Shown: positions 59,989-64,000 of the stretch, piece after piece
Layout of the letters: each line of letters starts with the position of its first letter
Position numbering within the stretch: position 1 is the first letter of the stretch
Assembly: GCA_039201605.1 (NCBI GenBank)
Contig: JBCCRO010000016.1
Coordinates: 48,989-112,988, forward strand
From: CADEDH01 sp039201605
GTDB taxonomy: Bacteria > Actinomycetota > Acidimicrobiia > Acidimicrobiales > SZUA-35
Length of the DNA stretch: 64,000 nt
Reading direction: 5' to 3'
The notes under the pieces: model-generated
Seen by the model: the letters and a program-made list of their open reading frames with translations, nothing else
What the model was told of the DNA's origin: nothing
Database searches by the model: none
Made by a program: the position numbers and the translations under genes

Positions 59989-61548
59989 ATGGAAGCAATC
60001 GAGGGAATCAGGGACCAACGGCTCCTGGGACAGGGCGGCTTCGGCTCCGTCTACCGGGCCGTCGACGAGGATCACGAGCGCACCGTCGCCGTGAAGGTGC
60101 TCGGTCGGGACGCCGTACGCACCTTCGAGCGGGAGCGGCGGGCCCTTGGCGCCGTTGCCGACCACCCCAACTGCGTGACCGTGTTCCGCAGCGGTACCTC
60201 GGCCACGGCCAAGCCCTATCTCGTGATGGAGTACTGCCCTGACGGCTCCCTGGCCGACCAGTTGGAACACCACGGTCCCCTCCCCTGGGCCGTCGCCACC
60301 GAGTGGATCATCAAGATCGCCGGGGTGCTCGAATCGGCCCACCGGCGGGGCGTCGCCCACCGCGATCTCAAGCCGGCCAACATCCTGCTGGCCGACCCGC
60401 TCACCCCCAAACTGGCCGACTTCGGCGTGGCCTCCCTGGCGGGGACGGTCGACACCTCGACGGCGCCGGTGATGGCCAGCCTGGCCCACGCCGCCCCCGA
60501 GGTCGTCGCCGGCCAGCAGCCGGATCTGGCCTCCGACGTCTACGCCCTGGCCTCCACGCTCTACGAGCTGGTGGCGGGAACGCCCGCCTTCGTCCGGGAG
60601 AGCGACCCCACGATCCTGCCCGCCCTGGCCCGCATCGTCCGCGACCCGGTGCCGAGACTCGACGAGGATCTCCTCCCGGCGGCGGTGATGGACGCCGTGT
60701 GCCGGGCCATGGCCAAGGATCCGGACGAGCGGCCGGTGTCGGCCGCCGCCTTCGGCGAGATGCTGTCCACCGCCCGGGTGGCCCACGGTCTCGAGCCGGT
60801 GGCCATGGTGGTGCTCGCCCCCGTCACCCCCGACGACCACGTGGTGTTCGACGAGGTCGACCCGTGGGACTTCGACCTCCCGATCCCGACGCCCCTCCTC
60901 GCCGACGTCGGCGCCGTCGCCGGCATCCCCGGCCCGGGCGGCGGCGCCCCGGTGGGCGTGGCCAACCGCACCCGTCCGGTCGATGCGCCGGTCTCGGGCC
61001 CCGACGATGCCGGCTGGTACGAGACCGAGGCGCCGGTTCCGCCGCCCGGGTTGGGCGGCGACGAACCGCAGGCCGAGATCATCGTCCCCGCACCTGTCGG
61101 CGACATCGCCGCCCCTCGGCCCCGACGGTCGGTCCGGTGGCTGCGGCGACTGGCCGGGTTCACGGTCGTGGCCGCCGTGGCCGTCGCCGCGTTCGGCGTG
61201 TTCGGCGTGAGCACCGGTGAGGCCACCGCCTTTCCCGTGATCGACGCCCTCGTCGACGAGGCGGCCGACGCCCTCGACGGCGGCGGCGCTGCTGGCGCTG
61301 GTCTCGACGACGGTGCCGCGACCGGCGACGAGGCCCTCATCGTCGACGCCGGCCTCGACGATGGCCCCGAGGGCGACGGCGACGGACCCGGGGGCGACGG
61401 CGACGGTGATGGGCCCGGTGGCGACGGCGACGGGCCGGGCGGCGGCGGTGACGGGCCCGGCGGAGGTGACGGACCGGGCGGCGGGCGTGGTGGCGGGCCC
61501 GGCGGTGACGGACCGGGCGGCGGAGGTGACGGCGGTGGCGACGCCTAG
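59989..61548 (+). CDS. Transmembrane Ser/Thr protein kinase with Gly/Asp-rich external tail
   Basis: A 519-aa kinase. Glycine loop LLGQGGFGSVY (12-22), Lys36, HRDLKPANI (124-132), DFG 144-146, APE 169-171. A juxtamembrane linker of ~110 residues leads to one membrane helix (LAGFTVVAAVAVAAFGVFGV, ~390-410). Outside, ~45 ordinary residues are followed by about 70 made almost only of Gly, Asp and Pro (GDGPGGDGDGDGPGG-type repeats), coded by tandem DNA repeats (61370-61540). Such tails are flexible or bind calcium. It is a separate gene from the first kinase, with similar topology but a different external part. Confidence 0.87.
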   Translation: MEAIEGIRDQRLLGQGGFGSVYRAVDEDHERTVAVKVLGRDAVRTFERERRALGAVADHPNCVTVFRSGTSATAKPYLVMEYCPDGSLADQLEHHGPLPWAVATEWIIKIAGVLESAHRRGVAHRDLKPANILLADPLTPKLADFGVASLAGTVDTSTAPVMASLAHAAPEVVAGQQPDLASDVYALASTLYELVAGTPAFVRESDPTILPALARIVRDPVPRLDEDLLPAAVMDAVCRAMAKDPDERPVSAAAFGEMLSTARVAHGLEPVAMVVLAPVTPDDHVVFDEVDPWDFDLPIPTPLLADVGAVAGIPGPGGGAPVGVANRTRPVDAPVSGPDDAGWYETEAPVPPPGLGGDEPQAEIIVPAPVGDIAAPRPRRSVRWLRRLAGFTVVAAVAVAAFGVFGVSTGEATAFPVIDALVDEAADALDGGGAAGAGLDDGAATGDEALIVDAGLDDGPEGDGDGPGGDGDGDGPGGDGDGPGGGGDGPGGGDGPGGGRGGGPGGDGPGGGGDGGGDA

Positions 61549-61669
61549 CGCCCTGCCCCTCGGGTGCGGTTTGTGCGAGGCGGGGGTCAGTTCCTCGCCT
61601 CAGCGGCCGATGGACCGGTGGTATCCGTCGGGGGGCGGGTGTTGAACGACGACGCCAAGGGAGTTCTCC

Positions 61670-63433
61670 GTGTTCGGCCGCCAGACTCATCACCACGACG
61701 ATCAGCAGGACCCGCGTACTCTGCGGGCCGTGCTCGACCAGGCGATCGATGCCGTGGTCACGATCGACGACGACAACATCGTCACCTACTTCAACGCCTC
61801 GGCCGAGCGGCTCTGGGGCTACACGGCGGCCGAGGCCATCGGTCAGAACGTGAAGATGTTGGTGCCCTCCGAGATCCGGGCCCAGCACGACGACTTCGTT
61901 AACGCCAACCGCACCACCGGCCAGGACAAGATCGTCGGCACCTCACGCGACATCCAGATCGAGCGCAAGGACGGAGCACGGCCGTGGTGCAACCTGTCGC
62001 TCTCCCGGGTGAAGACCAAGACCGGCACCTCCTACACCGCCTTCGTGAAGGACATCACCGAACAGCACGAGGCGATCGAGCGCATCGATCAGACGCTTGA
62101 GCAGTGCCTCGATGCGGTGGTCACGATCGACGAGGACAACAAGGTCATCTTCTTCAACGCGTCGGCCGAGCGGCTCTGGGGTTGCTCGCGCCACGACGTC
62201 CTCGGCAGGAACGTGAAGATGTTGGTGCCGCGGGCCATCCAGTCGAAGCACGACGGCTTCGTCAACAGCAACCGGACCACCGGCCACGACAAGATCGTCG
62301 GCACGTCCCGCGAGATCGAGATCGAGACCCTCGACGGGCGCCATGTCTGGGGTGACCTCTCGCTGTCCAAGGTCGAGCTCGACGGCAAGATCGTCTACAC
62401 CGCCTTCATCACCGACATAACCGAGGCCAAGGCTCAGCGGGACAAGGTGGCCACCCTGTCGCTGGTGGCCGACGAGACGGACAACTCGGTGATCATCACC
62501 GACGCCCGGGGCGTCATCGAATACGTCAACCCCGGCTTCACCAAGTTGACCGGTTTCTCCTCGGAGGAGGCGATCGGCAGGAAGCCCGGACACCTGCTGC
62601 AGGGCAAGCACACCAGCGCCGAGACCAAGGAGCGGATCCGTCGCAACCTGGCCGAGCAGGTGCCGTTCTACGAGGAGATCCTCAACTACGACCAGAGCGG
62701 CGAGCCCTACTGGATCAGCCTCGCCATCAACCCGATCTTCGACACCTCGGGGACCCTGGCGAAGTTCGTGTCGATCCAGGCCAACATCGACGAGACCAAG
62801 CGGCGGTCGCTGGAGAACGATGTGCGGCTGGAGGCGATCAGCGCCGCCAACCTGGTGATGGAGTTCACCCCCGACGGTGAGCTGCAGTACGCCAACGAGC
62901 TGTCGCTCGACTGTTTGGATCAGCGATCGGTCGAGGGGCTGTCGCGCACGATCGGCAACCTCAAGTCGAACATCTCGACCGACAACTGGAAAGACCTGCA
63001 GAACGGTCAGAACGTGAGCTGCGAGCTCCGCTTCGGCGACATCCGGGAGGAGCCGATCCGCCTGTCGGTGATGCTCAGCGCCGTGGTCGACCTCGACGGG
63101 GTTGTCGAGAAGATCCTGGTGTACGGCGAGGACGTGTCGGAGCGCAACGCCCTGATCGAGACCAGTCACCACGCCATGGCCGGCGTCCTCGATCGGATCA
63201 GCAAGATCACAGGCAGCATCAACGCCATCTCCGACCAGACCAACCTGCTGGCCCTGAACGCCACCGTCGAATCGGCCCGGGCCGGCAAGGCTGGCAAGGG
63301 GTTCGCCGTGGTGGCCGACGAGGTGCGGGTGCTGGCCCAGCGCACAACCGCCTCGGCCTCCGAGATCGAGGAGCTGATCGGCGAGACCAAGCAGCACGTC
63401 GACCAGCTGTCGGCCTTCATCGGCGGCGACTGA
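61670..63433 (+). CDS. Soluble sensor: four PAS domains plus a short MCP signalling domain
   Basis: A 587-aa protein without membrane helix or HAMP. PAS1 (~17-130) and PAS2 (~138-250) are close copies, each with VVTIDxDN, FNASAERLWG and HDxFVNxNRTTGxDKIVGTS. PAS3 (~260-375) has GFSSEEAIGRKPGHLLQGKH and no LOV cysteine. PAS4 (~385-490) is divergent. The last ~90 residues carry the MCP tip (AISDQTNLLALNATVESARA then GKGFAVVADEVRVLAQRT), much shorter than a normal MCP cytoplasmic domain. It would signal to CheA/CheW or to a non-chemotaxis partner. The GTG start has AGGGAG 6 nt upstream. Confidence 0.88.
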   Translation: MFGRQTHHHDDQQDPRTLRAVLDQAIDAVVTIDDDNIVTYFNASAERLWGYTAAEAIGQNVKMLVPSEIRAQHDDFVNANRTTGQDKIVGTSRDIQIERKDGARPWCNLSLSRVKTKTGTSYTAFVKDITEQHEAIERIDQTLEQCLDAVVTIDEDNKVIFFNASAERLWGCSRHDVLGRNVKMLVPRAIQSKHDGFVNSNRTTGHDKIVGTSREIEIETLDGRHVWGDLSLSKVELDGKIVYTAFITDITEAKAQRDKVATLSLVADETDNSVIITDARGVIEYVNPGFTKLTGFSSEEAIGRKPGHLLQGKHTSAETKERIRRNLAEQVPFYEEILNYDQSGEPYWISLAINPIFDTSGTLAKFVSIQANIDETKRRSLENDVRLEAISAANLVMEFTPDGELQYANELSLDCLDQRSVEGLSRTIGNLKSNISTDNWKDLQNGQNVSCELRFGDIREEPIRLSVMLSAVVDLDGVVEKILVYGEDVSERNALIETSHHAMAGVLDRISKITGSINAISDQTNLLALNATVESARAGKAGKGFAVVADEVRVLAQRTTASASEIEELIGETKQHVDQLSAFIGGD

Positions 63434-63444
63434 CCCCCGACGCG

Positions 63445-63477
63445 ACGAAGCCCGGGCCGTACAGGACCGGGCTTCGT
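63445..63477. terminator. Bidirectional terminator between the PAS-MCP gene and rpsJ
   Basis: ACGAAGCCCGG and CCGGGCTTCGT form a perfect 11-bp stem with an 11-nt loop. It lies between two convergent genes and can end both transcripts. For rpsJ it means the tuf-rpsJ message stops here and does not reach rplC. Confidence 0.75.
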
Positions 63478-63527
63478 GGCGTTCGCTTGTGCGACGCTGG
63501 GCCGCCGAACTCGGATCGGGGGAGGTC

Positions 63528-63848
63528 CTAGACTTCCTGGATCTTGAGTTCGATGTCGACGCCGGCGGGCAGCTCAAGCCGCTGGAGGGAGTCGACGGTC
63601 TTGGGGTTGGGCTCCAGGATGTCGATGAGGCGCTTGTGGATGCGCATCTCGAAGTGCTCCCGGCTGTCCTTGTCCTTGTGGGGCGACCGGATCACGCAGA
63701 ACCGGTGCTTCTCGGTGGGTAGCGGGATGGGGCCCCGGAACTCGGCGTTGGTCCGAGCGACGGTCTCCACGATCTTCTTGGTCGACTGATCGATGATCTC
63801 GTGGTCGTAGGCCTTGAGCCGGATGCGGATCTTCTGCTTGCCTGCCAT
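63528..63848 (-). CDS. rpsJ: 30S ribosomal protein S10
   Basis: A 106-aa protein: KQKIRIRLKAYDHEIIDQST then GPIPLPTEKHRFCVIRSPHK and HKRLIDILEPNPKTVDSLQR. Also the NusE subunit of antitermination complexes. Normally the first gene of the S10 operon, followed at once by rplC; here rplC is 9 kb away and a terminator follows rpsJ. It lies 10 nt downstream of tuf. Confidence 0.97.
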   Translation of the reverse strand: MAGKQKIRIRLKAYDHEIIDQSTKKIVETVARTNAEFRGPIPLPTEKHRFCVIRSPHKDKDSREHFEMRIHKRLIDILEPNPKTVDSLQRLELPAGVDIELKIQEV

Positions 63849-63858
63849 CGATCGTTCC

Positions 63859-64000
63859 TTACTTGATGATCTTGGTGACGCGGCCGGCGCCGACGGTACG
63901 ACCACCCTCACGGATAGCGAACCGCAGACCCTCGTCCATCGCAATCGGGTTGATCAACTCAACCGTCATCTCAGTGTTATCACCCGGCATACACATCTCG
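63859..64000 (-). CDS. tuf: Elongation factor Tu, C-terminal end (partial)
   Basis: The visible 46 residues (EMCMPGDNTEMTVELINPIA then MDEGLRFAIREGGRTVGAGR and VTKIIK) are the C-terminal beta-barrel of EF-Tu. The gene continues past the right edge. Immediately upstream of rpsJ, as in most actinobacteria. Confidence 0.97.
   Translation of the reverse strand, partial: EMCMPGDNTEMTVELINPIAMDEGLRFAIREGGRTVGAGRVTKIIK

Noticed and set aside
62500..62620. PAS3 of the PAS-MCP protein as a LOV photosensor
   Set aside because: The flavin-binding NCRFLQ motif is absent; the place reads KPGHLLQG, with no cysteine.

Overview
The window is high-GC DNA with strong G/C bias at third codon positions. Gene content (S10/spc/alpha ribosomal genes, zinc-type rpsN, GroES-GroEL under a CIRCE operator, an APH, a MDMPI-type protein) fits a free-living actinobacterium. 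I infer class Acidimicrobiia from the gene order (rplQ-truA-rplM-rpsI followed by a giant GlmS-like gene, nnr, alr and the tsa genes), but no marker here proves it.

Layout. 1-9.4 kb holds the 3' end of a BTAD/AAA regulator, a membrane diguanylate cyclase, a YcaQ-like winged-helix protein, a LysR regulator, a TauD-type dioxygenase and small hypotheticals. 9.4-14.2 kb holds groEL-groES, an ABC exporter pair, and a glutathione peroxidase whose catalytic codon is an in-frame TGA followed by a bacterial SECIS-like hairpin, so it is very probably a selenoprotein. 14.2-19.4 kb holds a GT4 glycosyltransferase with a GH92 mannosidase, a sigma-4-like regulator and a nitroreductase. 19.5-22.3 kb is an overlapping tsaE-tsaB-rimI-tsaD operon for t6A tRNA modification. 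24.5-31.6 kb is an overlapping operon of a 1134-aa GlmS-like protein, nnr, alr and a DUF3524 glycosyltransferase related to queuosine-tRNA mannosyltransferases. 31.7-39.4 kb holds rplM-rpsI, accessory genes (MDMPI, MOSC, NnrE-like, MarR with a drug/metabolite exporter, PhyH, APH) and truA.

39.5-54.4 kb is one long minus-strand ribosomal run, rplC to rplQ, including secY, adk, infA and rpoA. Several of its spacers carry perfect short-loop palindromes with a shared TTTCGGC/GCCGAAA core. infA appears to start at CTG. S3 and L22 have long C-terminal tails. Transcription enters from rplC, because rpsJ and tuf lie 9 kb away at the right edge. The 9-kb block between them (54.7-63.4 kb) carries an ASCH protein, two transmembrane Ser/Thr kinases, a membrane-anchored protein, a duplicated secreted spondin-domain protein and a soluble four-PAS/MCP sensor. 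This looks like an envelope/signalling module that splits the S10 operon.

Many single genes have a TANNNT hexamer 6-8 nt before the start codon and no Shine-Dalgarno sequence, which suggests frequent leaderless transcription. No rRNA, tRNA, CRISPR array, insertion sequence or prophage was recognised.
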